Positions 17,324 to 24,857 of a DNA stretch of 35,214 nucleotides are shown piece after piece; positions within the stretch are counted from its first letter, which is position 1; every line of letters starts with the position of its first letter. Source of the stretch: an uncultured Lachnospiraceae bacterium (GTDB taxonomy: Bacteria > Bacillota > Clostridia > Lachnospirales > Lachnospiraceae); assembly GCA_947305245.1 (NCBI GenBank), contig CAMZDG010000032.1, positions 1 through 35,214 of the forward strand, in the 5' to 3' direction. Both the position numbers and the translations under genes were made by a program. The notes below the pieces were generated by a model, which saw nothing but the letters and a program-made list of their open reading frames with translations, ran no database searches and had not been told where the DNA came from.

Positions 17324-18775
17324 TTAATCCTTTGGTGCCACGTGGAAATAGGAAACAGGCGTTCCGTCGTCGCCGAGGAGCGTGTAATTATGGATGTAGT
17401 TTCCGTAATATCCGCCCGTCTGCCAAGCGTCAGACCCTTCCTCGCCACCGGAGAGCTCCATGTTAGGTCCATAGTAGAATGCATCATCCATGGTCGTCTC
17501 GTAAATGATAAAGGCAGGGCTGCCATAGCATTCCAGGGTCACGCCGTCTTCGATCATCAGGCAGGTCTCACTTTCCTCAGCGAACATGAATAGGCCGCCG
17601 TCCGCATTTTGATTATACATATTGACCACCAGACTGCCGTCGCCGGTCAGCGTAAGGCTGCCGCCGTAGTGGAAGCCCCAAACGAGCAGCTGATCGATAA
17701 AGCTCATGCCTTCCAGCCGGATGGTAAAGCCATTGCCCATGAGGTTAACGTCAAGTACGGTCGCGTCGAAATCCCTGAGCGTCAGCGTATTCGTATCCTC
17801 ATCATACCAGGCATTGGGAAGCGTCGTCTCTTCGGCCGAGTCATAATATACCCATGCCTGGCCGGCCTTCAGGTAAGTATACTGATCGTCGCCGGGCAGG
17901 ATCATGCGGATGTAATACTCAGGTCCTTGTACGTCTCCGGAATAATACCCGTAAAAGTCAGGATCCAGGTGATCCAGGTCCGGGAATTCGTAATAGTCAT
18001 ACGGCTCATCCCATTCATCCGTGGGCTCGTCATACGGCTCATCCCACTCGTCCGTGTGCTCGTCATAATAATCATCCGGGATGTCGTCAACGCTTTCATA
18101 CGCATTGTAGAACACGTGGAGCTGATAGATCACTTCCACGGTTCCCTGCGGAATGTACCAATTGTCGATCCCCGCGTCCGGATCGCCAATGATGATGGCA
18201 TCGTCGCTGGGATTATATCCGATGGCGTGCTGCATGTCATAGTTATAGCTCATGCTGTCAGGATCTCCGCCCTGCTCTGCAACCCATCTGCGGCACTCTT
18301 CAACGCCTTCCTCGCCTTCTTCGCTCGCGGTATACAACTCCTCCGTGGGCACGTAATAAACGTGAATGATCGCGCCTTCCAGGTCACCGGGATATTCCCG
18401 GCCCATCTTCTTCGAGGAATGACCGTGATCGTCCCTGTCGCGGTGCTCTTCCTGCTCCTCCCAGTGCTCCCGATCATGCCATTCATGATTCAGGAAATCA
18501 TCTCCCAGAGGGTCTGCGCCATAGGACGCAAAGATGATGGACAGCGTGGCCACGGTGGTCGCAGCGGGAAGCAGCATGATCTTCTTGATCAGGTTATGCC
18601 TTGCATTCCCCTGCTCTCCGTCCTGCCCGCCGCTCCTTCCCTCGAATTCCTTCACGGGGGACTCGGCGAGATCCGGCGCGCCAATATATTCCGGTGCATA
18701 ATCCTTCGGCTCCGGCGGCGTGGCTGATTCTGCCGGCGGAAGACGAAACTCCTCCGGCATTCGATTTGATCTCAT
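17324..18775 (-). CDS. Acidic membrane-anchored protein of unknown function
   Basis: The 483-residue product has a Pro/Glu-rich cytoplasmic N-terminus (1-60), one membrane segment at about 67-88 (IMLLPAATTVATLSIIF) and a long external part. The external part begins with a His/Asp/Glu-rich stretch (about 93-120). In the middle it has a tandem acidic motif, TDEWDEPYDEP repeated as TDEWDEPYDYYE, then a Tyr/Asp-rich stretch. It ends in a beta-rich region (about 325-480) with LTLRDFDATVLDVN and GSLTLTGDGSLVVN, which recalls parallel beta-helix or carbohydrate-binding domains. AAGGAGGTGA precedes the ATG, the strongest ribosome site in the window. The acidic segments could bind Ca2+ or other cations, but this is a guess. 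Related multi-domain proteins with one N-terminal helix are common in Lachnospiraceae; I cannot name a function. Confidence 0.8.
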   Translation of the reverse strand: MRSNRMPEEFRLPPAESATPPEPKDYAPEYIGAPDLAESPVKEFEGRSGGQDGEQGNARHNLIKKIMLLPAATTVATLSIIFASYGADPLGDDFLNHEWHDREHWEEQEEHRDRDDHGHSSKKMGREYPGDLEGAIIHVYYVPTEELYTASEEGEEGVEECRRWVAEQGGDPDSMSYNYDMQHAIGYNPSDDAIIIGDPDAGIDNWYIPQGTVEVIYQLHVFYNAYESVDDIPDDYYDEHTDEWDEPYDEPTDEWDEPYDYYEFPDLDHLDPDFYGYYSGDVQGPEYYIRMILPGDDQYTYLKAGQAWVYYDSAEETTLPNAWYDEDTNTLTLRDFDATVLDVNLMGNGFTIRLEGMSFIDQLLVWGFHYGGSLTLTGDGSLVVNMYNQNADGGLFMFAEESETCLMIEDGVTLECYGSPAFIIYETTMDDAFYYGPNMELSGGEEGSDAWQTGGYYGNYIHNYTLLGDDGTPVSYFHVAPKD

Positions 18776-18825
18776 AAAGTCTCACCTCCTTGCAATAACG
18801 ATTTGTGGCTACTTGCAAAAAGGTC

Positions 18826-19785
18826 TTATTTGTCCATGTGTACGTCCACCTGAGGGAACGGTACCTCAACGCCAAGCTTCTTAAAGCCGATCAGGAGATC
18901 ATGATTGAGCACTCTCGTTCCAACATAGATGTCTTTCTCCTCTACGTATACCACGAAACGCAGCACCACGGCGCTGTCTGCCAGCTCGTTCACGCCAAGG
19001 TACTTCGGTGCTTCCTTCATCATGTCCTTATGACTTTCATAGATCGATTCCATCAGCCCGGGGATCTCGCTCTCAAGCTTTTCAAGATCCGTGCCGTAAG
19101 GAATGCCAATGTCGCTGATGCTGCGGGAGGTACGGTCGGAACGGTTCAGGATGTTCTTCATCGCGGAGTTGTTCACGATCTTCACGTTGTCGCCGGGATC
19201 GGTGATGCAGGTCGTGCGGATGCCGATGTCGGTCACGGTTCCGCGGAAGCCGTCCACCTCAATGATGTCGCCTACGTTATAATGATTCTCAAAGATCATG
19301 AACGCGCCGGTCACCACGTCTGCGATCAGGCTCTCAGCGGAGAAGCCAACGATTAATGCGACGATCCCGACACTGGCTACGATGGTGGAAACGTTCACGC
19401 CGAGAATGGAAAGTCCCCAGCAGAGGATCACGATGGCTGCCACGTACTTCATCAAGCTTGCAATGATGGAGAGGATGGAACGCGCCCTGTGATTCTTGGG
19501 CTTGGGAAGCCCTAAAAGGAATACGACCAACGTCTCAACGGTGATCACGCAAAAGATCATCACGATCAATTTCCAAAGAGCGGCAAAGCTGAAATTGGAA
19601 TTCTGCAGGTCATCCCAGCTGAAAACCTCAGTCAGAAATCCCACGGGGATCAGCACGGCCAGGATCACTGCCATAACGATCAAACGGATCAGCGCACTCT
19701 TACTCTTGCCTGCTTTCGTTGCATCAACAGCGTTCGTCACTACGACTTTTTTCGTCTCTTCGACTTTCTTTGTCTCTTCGCTCAT
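18826..19785 (-). CDS. MscS-family mechanosensitive ion channel
   Basis: This 319-residue protein has four membrane segments (about 27-50, 67-92, 103-125, 130-152). The last is the pore helix with the Gly/Ala-rich SVGIVALIVGFSAESLIADVVTG, and the MscS beta domain signature FENHYNVGDIIEVDGFRGTV follows directly. The C-terminal alpha/beta domain ends with a VPFPQVDVHM tail typical of the family. The channel releases solutes on osmotic downshock. The N-terminal 25 residues are Lys/Thr/Val repeats (EETKKVEETKKVVV), an unusual cytoplasmic extension. AGGAGG precedes the start. It lies 21 bases after the lipid kinase gene in the same operon. Confidence 0.95.
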   Translation of the reverse strand: MSEETKKVEETKKVVVTNAVDATKAGKSKSALIRLIVMAVILAVLIPVGFLTEVFSWDDLQNSNFSFAALWKLIVMIFCVITVETLVVFLLGLPKPKNHRARSILSIIASLMKYVAAIVILCWGLSILGVNVSTIVASVGIVALIVGFSAESLIADVVTGAFMIFENHYNVGDIIEVDGFRGTVTDIGIRTTCITDPGDNVKIVNNSAMKNILNRSDRTSRSISDIGIPYGTDLEKLESEIPGLMESIYESHKDMMKEAPKYLGVNELADSAVVLRFVVYVEEKDIYVGTRVLNHDLLIGFKKLGVEVPFPQVDVHMDK

Positions 19786-19806
19786 CTTTCATTCCTCCTG
19801 CTCAAT

Positions 19807-20781
19807 TTATTTTCTAAACCTGAATTTTCCCTTACTTACCCAAAGCACTTCCTTTGCCTGCCAGGGCGTTTCCCCGTCGAAATGCACCCACTCGGGCCTG
19901 TTCGCAACCAGCCGCATGGTCTTACACCGATGGCAGGTGATATTGCGAAAGAGAAGGTGCTTTTTCAGATAGACTAGACCTACCGCGATCAGCAGCTTCC
20001 ACTTTGGCATGTCACGGACCAGACAAAGCTCCAAAAGTCCGTCCGTCGGCTCTGCCTCGGGGCAGAACGGTACGCCCCCTCCTTCCCGGGGATGCTGCAT
20101 GCCCACCACAAAGAACAGCCTGCCGATCTTGATCGGCTCCTTGTCGTCGAGGTAGAGAAGCGCCTCCGTCTCCTTCCTGGTAAAGATCTGCTTGATCCCG
20201 ACCATCAGATAGACCAGCTTTCCCAACCCGAACAGATTCAAGATCTTTTTCAGGCGGCTGCGGGAAACCTCCTCGCAGATGTCCGCGTCATATCCAACGC
20301 CGCAGCTGATCAGGAACCTCCGCGGCTCATGATCATCCGCCCTCACAAGTCCGTAGTCCAGTCTGGTCTCCATGGGACGATCAAGAAGCTCGTCCAGCGC
20401 CACGATCGGATCCTTTTGCACACAGGCGTTCGCGGCGAAATCATTGCCCGAGCCCGTCCGGATGCAGGACAGCACCGTATGGTCGAAATCCCGGATGCCA
20501 TTTAAGACCTCATTGAGGGTTCCGTCCCCGCCGAGCACCAGGAGATGACAATCCTCCGTCAAATTCTTCGTCAAATCGCGCACAAGGAGCGTAGCCTCAC
20601 CCGGAGCCTTCAAAATATGCTTCCGATAAGGCACGCCCCTTGCGTCCAATTCCTTTTTCACTTTTTTCCAGACCCTCTTTCCCCTGCCGGAGGAAGAAGC
20701 GGGATTGATCAATATCTCAAAGCCGTCGTAACCCTTATTCTGCATATTGACAACCGTCCTTTGCGAATGCTTTTTCCCCAT
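19807..20781 (-). CDS. Diacylglycerol-kinase-family lipid kinase
   Basis: Residues 12-140 form the DAGK catalytic domain: ILINPASSSGRGKR near the N-terminus, the nucleotide-binding GGDGTLNEVLNGI, and RTGSGNDFA. The C-terminal half is the beta-rich YegS/DgkB domain with CGVGYDADICE and a DGLLELCLVR segment. The family phosphorylates diacylglycerol or related lipids to recycle them into phosphatidate. The 324-residue start at 20781 has GGAG upstream; a second ATG at codon 13 (20745) has AAAGGA and gives a family-typical N-terminus, so the start is uncertain. It is the first gene of the eight-gene run, with a promoter 30 bases upstream. Confidence 0.93.
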   Translation of the reverse strand: MGKKHSQRTVVNMQNKGYDGFEILINPASSSGRGKRVWKKVKKELDARGVPYRKHILKAPGEATLLVRDLTKNLTEDCHLLVLGGDGTLNEVLNGIRDFDHTVLSCIRTGSGNDFAANACVQKDPIVALDELLDRPMETRLDYGLVRADDHEPRRFLISCGVGYDADICEEVSRSRLKKILNLFGLGKLVYLMVGIKQIFTRKETEALLYLDDKEPIKIGRLFFVVGMQHPREGGGVPFCPEAEPTDGLLELCLVRDMPKWKLLIAVGLVYLKKHLLFRNITCHRCKTMRLVANRPEWVHFDGETPWQAKEVLWVSKGKFRFRK

Positions 20782-20809
20782 GAAAAACTCCGCGAAGCCT
20801 TATGTCTAT

Positions 20810-20838
20810 AGCATAGCATTTTTTGCGAAATTTCGCAA
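20810..20838 (-). promoter_or_regulatory. Promoter with overlapping 16-bp palindrome
   Basis: On the minus strand TTGCGA (20833-20838) is 17 bases from TATGCT (20810-20815). The -35 and the adjacent spacer form a perfect palindrome, TTGCGAAATTTCGCAA (20823-20838). The arrangement is typical for repressor control of an operon, here the lipid kinase gene and probably the genes after it. Confidence 0.65.
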
Positions 20839-20901
20839 CAGTTTCGGCAGATTCCTTGCCTGTTCTTTGCCTGTTTCGGCAAGGGTACGGCGAAACGCGT
20901 T

Positions 20902-22161
20902 TTATTCATGCCTCAGCGCTTCGATCGGGCTGAGCTTTGCCGCCTTCCTCGCGGGATACAGGCCGAAGAAAATGCCAACGCCCGCTGAGAATGCGCTCGC
21001 ACCGACCACGGCACCTGCGCTGACCTTCACGCTAAAGCCGATGATCTTACAGATCAGTGCCGCGCCGCCAACGCCGAGAAGGATCCCGATGATGCCGCCG
21101 AGCAGCGTGATAATGGCGGATTCGGAAAGGAACTGCAGCATAATGGAGGAGGTTCTCGCACCCAGTGCCTTGCGGATACCGATCTCGCGCGTTCTCTCCG
21201 TCACGGAAACCAGCATGATGTTCATAACGCCGATACCGCCAACGACCAGGGAGATCGCTGCCACCAGGCCGATGAACAGAGTGACGTAATCCAGCACCTG
21301 ATTGATCTGTCCCATGTAATCTCCAAAGCTTTCCACGCTGATCAGGCCCTTGCCCTTACAGTCGAATTTCTCTTCCATGTAGTCCACCACGTCCTGCGCC
21401 ACCTGATGCTGGGATTCCGCGGTTTCACTGATCACGGTGAAATAGCTATAGGCAGGCTTCTCAATGCCAAAGCGACTCATGATCACCGTATCCGGCAACT
21501 CCAGATAGAGAATGACCCTTCTGGAATCATAGCCCAAGGCCTCCTCCATGGAATCCGCGAGATAAGCGAAGACGCCCGTCAGCTCTTCCTCTTCCCGAAC
21601 ACCAATGATCTCTAATTCGACAGGCATGCCGTAAAAGACGAATTCGATCGGCATTCCAAGCACGTCGACATTGCCAAACAAGGCTTTGGCAGAGTCCTCG
21701 TGAATAATGCAGACCTTGGCGCCCGCATAATACTCACTGTCCGTGAAATACCTGCCCTTAATGATCTCCTGATCCGAGTAATTCACATCCATCCCGGGCG
21801 TACCAATGATCAGATAGGTCTCGAAATCTCCCCTGCGGTTACTAATGTGCGTGGAGTATGTGCTATACGCATAAATTTCCTTGACATTGTCGATGGTCCG
21901 CCTGATCTCGTCAAAGTCCTCCATGGTGAGCTCAATGTCCACCCCCTGCTCCGTCGGCTCATAACAGGAGATCATGATCTGATTGCCCACCAGATCGTCG
22001 ATCCCGCTGTTCACGCCATTCTTGACACCGCTGCCGACCGTGATGATAAGGATCACGGAAGAGATGCCTATGATGATGCCCAGCATGGTAAGGAAGGACC
22101 TTCCCTTATTGCTCCTGATATTCATCAGGGCGATTTTAACGTATTCTAAGAATTGTGCCAT
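20902..22161 (-). CDS. MacB-like ABC transporter permease
   Basis: The 419-residue protein has the classic MacB half-transporter layout: a first helix (about 19-40, FLTMLGIIIGISSVILI), an extracytoplasmic MacB_PCD domain of about 240 residues, then three C-terminal helices (about 290-400) with the FtsX coupling segment VTERTREIGIRKALGA and the terminal GLYPARKAAKLSPIEALRHE motif. It is the third gene after the ATPase and adaptor, 66 bases from the adaptor. Together they make a split MacAB-type export system. The likely cargo is a peptide, macrolide-like compound or lipid; Gram-positive examples export antimicrobial peptides. Confidence 0.95.
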   Translation of the reverse strand: MAQFLEYVKIALMNIRSNKGRSFLTMLGIIIGISSVILIITVGSGVKNGVNSGIDDLVGNQIMISCYEPTEQGVDIELTMEDFDEIRRTIDNVKEIYAYSTYSTHISNRRGDFETYLIIGTPGMDVNYSDQEIIKGRYFTDSEYYAGAKVCIIHEDSAKALFGNVDVLGMPIEFVFYGMPVELEIIGVREEEELTGVFAYLADSMEEALGYDSRRVILYLELPDTVIMSRFGIEKPAYSYFTVISETAESQHQVAQDVVDYMEEKFDCKGKGLISVESFGDYMGQINQVLDYVTLFIGLVAAISLVVGGIGVMNIMLVSVTERTREIGIRKALGARTSSIMLQFLSESAIITLLGGIIGILLGVGGAALICKIIGFSVKVSAGAVVGASAFSAGVGIFFGLYPARKAAKLSPIEALRHE

Positions 22162-22227
22162 ATGATCATCCTATAAAATAAACTATTCTGCAGACTTTGT
22201 GCCGTTTCTCGTTCATTGTTTTGGGTT

Positions 22228-23700
22228 TTACTCTGCAGGAGTCGCGATCACTGCCGTGCCTTCTTCAAGATATCCGCTGTACTTGGTCACGACTTCATCG
22301 CTTTCCGTGATTCCTTCAAGGATCTGTGCAGTTCCGTTAGACACGATGCCCACCTTCACTGCCTTTTTCGCGATCACTCCATTCTCTACGACATAGACGA
22401 AATCTCCGTCCTTGTTGGCGTTCACGGCCTCGGTCGGAAGCTGCAGCGCATTCTCCGCGAAGTTCGTGTAGATCGTCATCTTCACTTCCATGCCGATATA
22501 AACGGAATCGTCCTTCTCCAAGAGCTCCACCTCGAAACCTACGGAAGCCGCATTCAGATTGGTGACCGTCGCGATCCTGTCAATGTGAGTTACCTCGCCC
22601 GGGAAGGTCTTGTCTCCAATGGTCACGTCCACCTTCTGCCCGACTCTCAGACGCTCCATGGCATACTTTGCGGCGCCGGCCTTCACGATCAGCTTATCCG
22701 TCCGCTCCAGGGTTGCCACCGGCATGCCTGCGGATACCTGGCTGCCAGGCGCAACGCTAAGACTCGTAATGACGCCCTGCACCTGCGTGCTCACGCCCTT
22801 TCTCGCAAGCTCCGCATCCTCAAGGAGCTTTTGGTAAGAAAGATCCGTCAGCTCTTTGTCGATCTCCAGCTGTCTGCGATTATAATCATCCAGGACGGAA
22901 GCCTCTCCGGTGGACTTCTGCGTCTGCATCTTCGCCTGATATTCCCTCAAGTCCGCCAAGGTCTCTTGCTCCTCAGCGATCTTCTTTTCCAGGTCTGCCT
23001 CATATTCCGTCTTCTGAAGGAGGGACTGCTGGAGCGTCAGCTGCTCAAGCTGGTTTAACACCTTCTCCAGCTCTTTTGCGGTAGTTTCATATTCCGTCGT
23101 CCCCGGCGTCAGTCCGGCAAGCTTTTCCTGCAGCTGCGCCTGCTGCTTTTTTAGATTATAATTTGCCAACACGGCGTCATTGCTCGCCTTGGTCTTATAA
23201 TCCGAAAGCGCATTTTGCAGGTTGGTTAAGTAATTCTCATGATCCTCGATCTGCTTTTCCAGCACGGAAAGATTGACATTTGCCTCCTTCACCTTGCCGT
23301 TGCCCTTGGAACTGTTATTCACCGTATTGTCATAAGCGATCTGGCTCTTCTCGTTCTGGAGCTTGGCCTGATACAGATCCTCCTCCAGCTTGGCGAGATT
23401 ATAGCTTGCGATCAGCGTGCCTGCCGTGACCTCATCTCCCGTCCGAACGTCCACCTCAAGGATCGTCCCCGAAGCAGGCGCATAAACATTCACCGTGTCA
23501 ATTCCCGCGATGTTACCAGTGCTGCTGATCTCCTCCTGCAGGTCTCCGCGAGTCGCATGCGTCGTATGCACCGTCTGCATGAGTTCGATGGGCGGATGCA
23601 ATGCTTTATAAACTGCAATGCCACCGATCACCAGCACGATCAAGATGATAAAGATGATGATCTTTTTTCCTTTTTTTCTTCTCTTCGTTTTTGCACTCAC
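22228..23700 (-). CDS. MacA/HlyD-type membrane-fusion adaptor
   Basis: The start is GTG at 23700, one base after the ATPase stop, with AGGAGG inside the end of the ATPase gene, so translation is coupled. The 490-residue protein has a basic N-terminus, an anchor helix (about 13-31), a biotinyl/lipoyl-like domain interrupted by a long coiled coil (about 95-290, rich in Gln, Glu, Leu), the returning lipoyl half (about 305-325), then beta-barrel and C-terminal domains with GDKTFPGEVTHID and QLPTEAVNANKDG. It links the MacB-like pump to the extracellular side. In a single-membrane cell it acts as an extracytoplasmic cargo guide. Confidence 0.94.
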   Translation of the reverse strand: MSAKTKRRKKGKKIIIFIILIVLVIGGIAVYKALHPPIELMQTVHTTHATRGDLQEEISSTGNIAGIDTVNVYAPASGTILEVDVRTGDEVTAGTLIASYNLAKLEEDLYQAKLQNEKSQIAYDNTVNNSSKGNGKVKEANVNLSVLEKQIEDHENYLTNLQNALSDYKTKASNDAVLANYNLKKQQAQLQEKLAGLTPGTTEYETTAKELEKVLNQLEQLTLQQSLLQKTEYEADLEKKIAEEQETLADLREYQAKMQTQKSTGEASVLDDYNRRQLEIDKELTDLSYQKLLEDAELARKGVSTQVQGVITSLSVAPGSQVSAGMPVATLERTDKLIVKAGAAKYAMERLRVGQKVDVTIGDKTFPGEVTHIDRIATVTNLNAASVGFEVELLEKDDSVYIGMEVKMTIYTNFAENALQLPTEAVNANKDGDFVYVVENGVIAKKAVKVGIVSNGTAQILEGITESDEVVTKYSGYLEEGTAVIATPAE

Positions 23701-23701
23701 T

Positions 23702-24604
23702 TTATGCTTCCTCCTGCTGGGTTTCTTCTTCTGCCTGTTTTGCCATCTGTTGCTCTGCTATCCGTTGCTCTGTTTCGTCTGTTTCAGCATTCAATCGCTT
23801 AATTGCGTAATTTTCGCCTTTTTCCGTCTGTTCAATTTTAGCATTCTGCTCCATGTCGAAACCTTGCCTGGTTTCAGCAAACTGATCCTTGCTGAAATCC
23901 TGCTCCTTTTCGTTGTCCTTCTCAACTTTGGAATCGTGTTCGATATGACCATCCATAATCTGTATTACGCGGTTTGCCCTGGCGGCGATCTCGCTGTTAT
24001 GTGTGATCACGATCACGGTTCTTCCGTCGTCATGAAGCGCTTCCAGGATGTCCATGATCTCCCACGTGGAATGCGAATCTAGGTTACCTGTCGGCTCATC
24101 GGCCAAAATGATGGGCGGCGCCTGTGCGATGGCCCTTGCGATCGCCACGCGCTGCTGCTGACCACCGGACATTTCCGAGGGTTTGTGATCCATGCGATTC
24201 CCCAGTCCGACCTTTTCCAAGGCGGTTTCGGCGAGCACCCTTCTCTTGGAACGGCCAACGCCCCGATAGATCAGAGGCAATTCCACATTCTCAAAAGCCG
24301 AAAGATTTGCGATCAGGTTAAATCCCTGAAAGACGAACCCGATCTCCTGATTTCGAATGTCCGATAACTCATTGTCATCCAATTCCATCACATCCTGCCC
24401 ATGCAGAAAGTAGGTACCGTCGGTTGGAATGTCCAAGCAACCCAGAATATTCATCAGGGTGGATTTTCCACTGCCGGACTGCCCTATGATCGCAACATAC
24501 TCTCCCTCTTCAATGGAGACAGTCACGTGATCCAGGGCTCTCACTTCATTTTCACCGGGATTATAAACCTTGCTAACATCCCGAATGTCTACCAAAGCTC
24601 CCAT
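23702..24604 (-). CDS. MacB-like ABC ATPase with charged C-terminal tail
   Basis: Walker A GQSGSGKST is at residues 41-49, followed by the Q-loop, the signature MSGGQQQRVAIARA, Walker B IILADEPTGNLD and switch His in VIVITHNSEIAARA. This is a canonical MacB/LolD-class ATPase up to about residue 221 (IMDGHI). A Glu/Gln/Lys-rich tail of about 79 residues follows, much longer than in the family; its start is not homologous to anything I know. CGGAGAAG lies just before the ATG. It is the first gene of the operon ATPase-adaptor-permease. Confidence 0.95.
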   Translation of the reverse strand: MGALVDIRDVSKVYNPGENEVRALDHVTVSIEEGEYVAIIGQSGSGKSTLMNILGCLDIPTDGTYFLHGQDVMELDDNELSDIRNQEIGFVFQGFNLIANLSAFENVELPLIYRGVGRSKRRVLAETALEKVGLGNRMDHKPSEMSGGQQQRVAIARAIAQAPPIILADEPTGNLDSHSTWEIMDILEALHDDGRTVIVITHNSEIAARANRVIQIMDGHIEHDSKVEKDNEKEQDFSKDQFAETRQGFDMEQNAKIEQTEKGENYAIKRLNAETDETEQRIAEQQMAKQAEEETQQEEA

Positions 24605-24706
24605 AATCTTCTCCGTAACATTTGTTATTTAATGATTTTCGCCTATCCAGTTTTCAAAATACCCGTTGGGTCAATTTTGAGGCTCCGAAATCACTCATTT
24701 TGGAAT

Positions 24707-24791
24707 AACTGTCGTTTTTAAATCGAAATCCCTTATATATCCACCAATTCCACAGAGTTATCCACAGTGACAATACTGTCATTTTTAAATC
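24707..24791. repeat. Direct repeats flanking a DnaA-box-like site in the macAB-like leader
   Basis: AACTGTCGTTTTTAAATC (24707-24724) and TACTGTCATTTTTAAATC (24774-24791) are near-identical, 67 bases apart. Between them is TTATCCACA (24758-24766), identical to the DnaA-box consensus, and a short inverted repeat TGACA-ATAC-TGTCA (24768-24781). All lie in the 5' leader between promoter and start codon, so they could act on DNA or RNA. Confidence 0.6.
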
Positions 24792-24823
24792 CTTTTCTGA
24801 TGTCACATGGCTGATTTTCTCTC

Positions 24824-24852
24824 ATCATACCATACAATTTCCGAAGGCGCAA
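24824..24852 (-). promoter_or_regulatory. Promoter of the MacAB-like operon
   Basis: TTGCGC (24847-24852) lies 17 bases from TATGAT (24824-24829) on the minus strand, just after the helicase stop codon. It leaves a leader of about 210 bases before the ATPase start, long enough to hold the repeats noted at 24707-24791. Confidence 0.55.
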
Positions 24853-24857
24853 GATGG

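Noticed and set aside
17609..18727. Plus-strand open frame of 372 codons
   Set aside because: It is antisense to the 483-residue gene, which has an ideal ribosome site and operon context. The frame is open because of the biased acidic codons on the other strand.
24758..24766. Replication origin marked by a DnaA box
   Set aside because: Only one perfect box is present, with no dnaA/dnaN neighbours and no further box cluster or AT-rich unwinding region that I can see.
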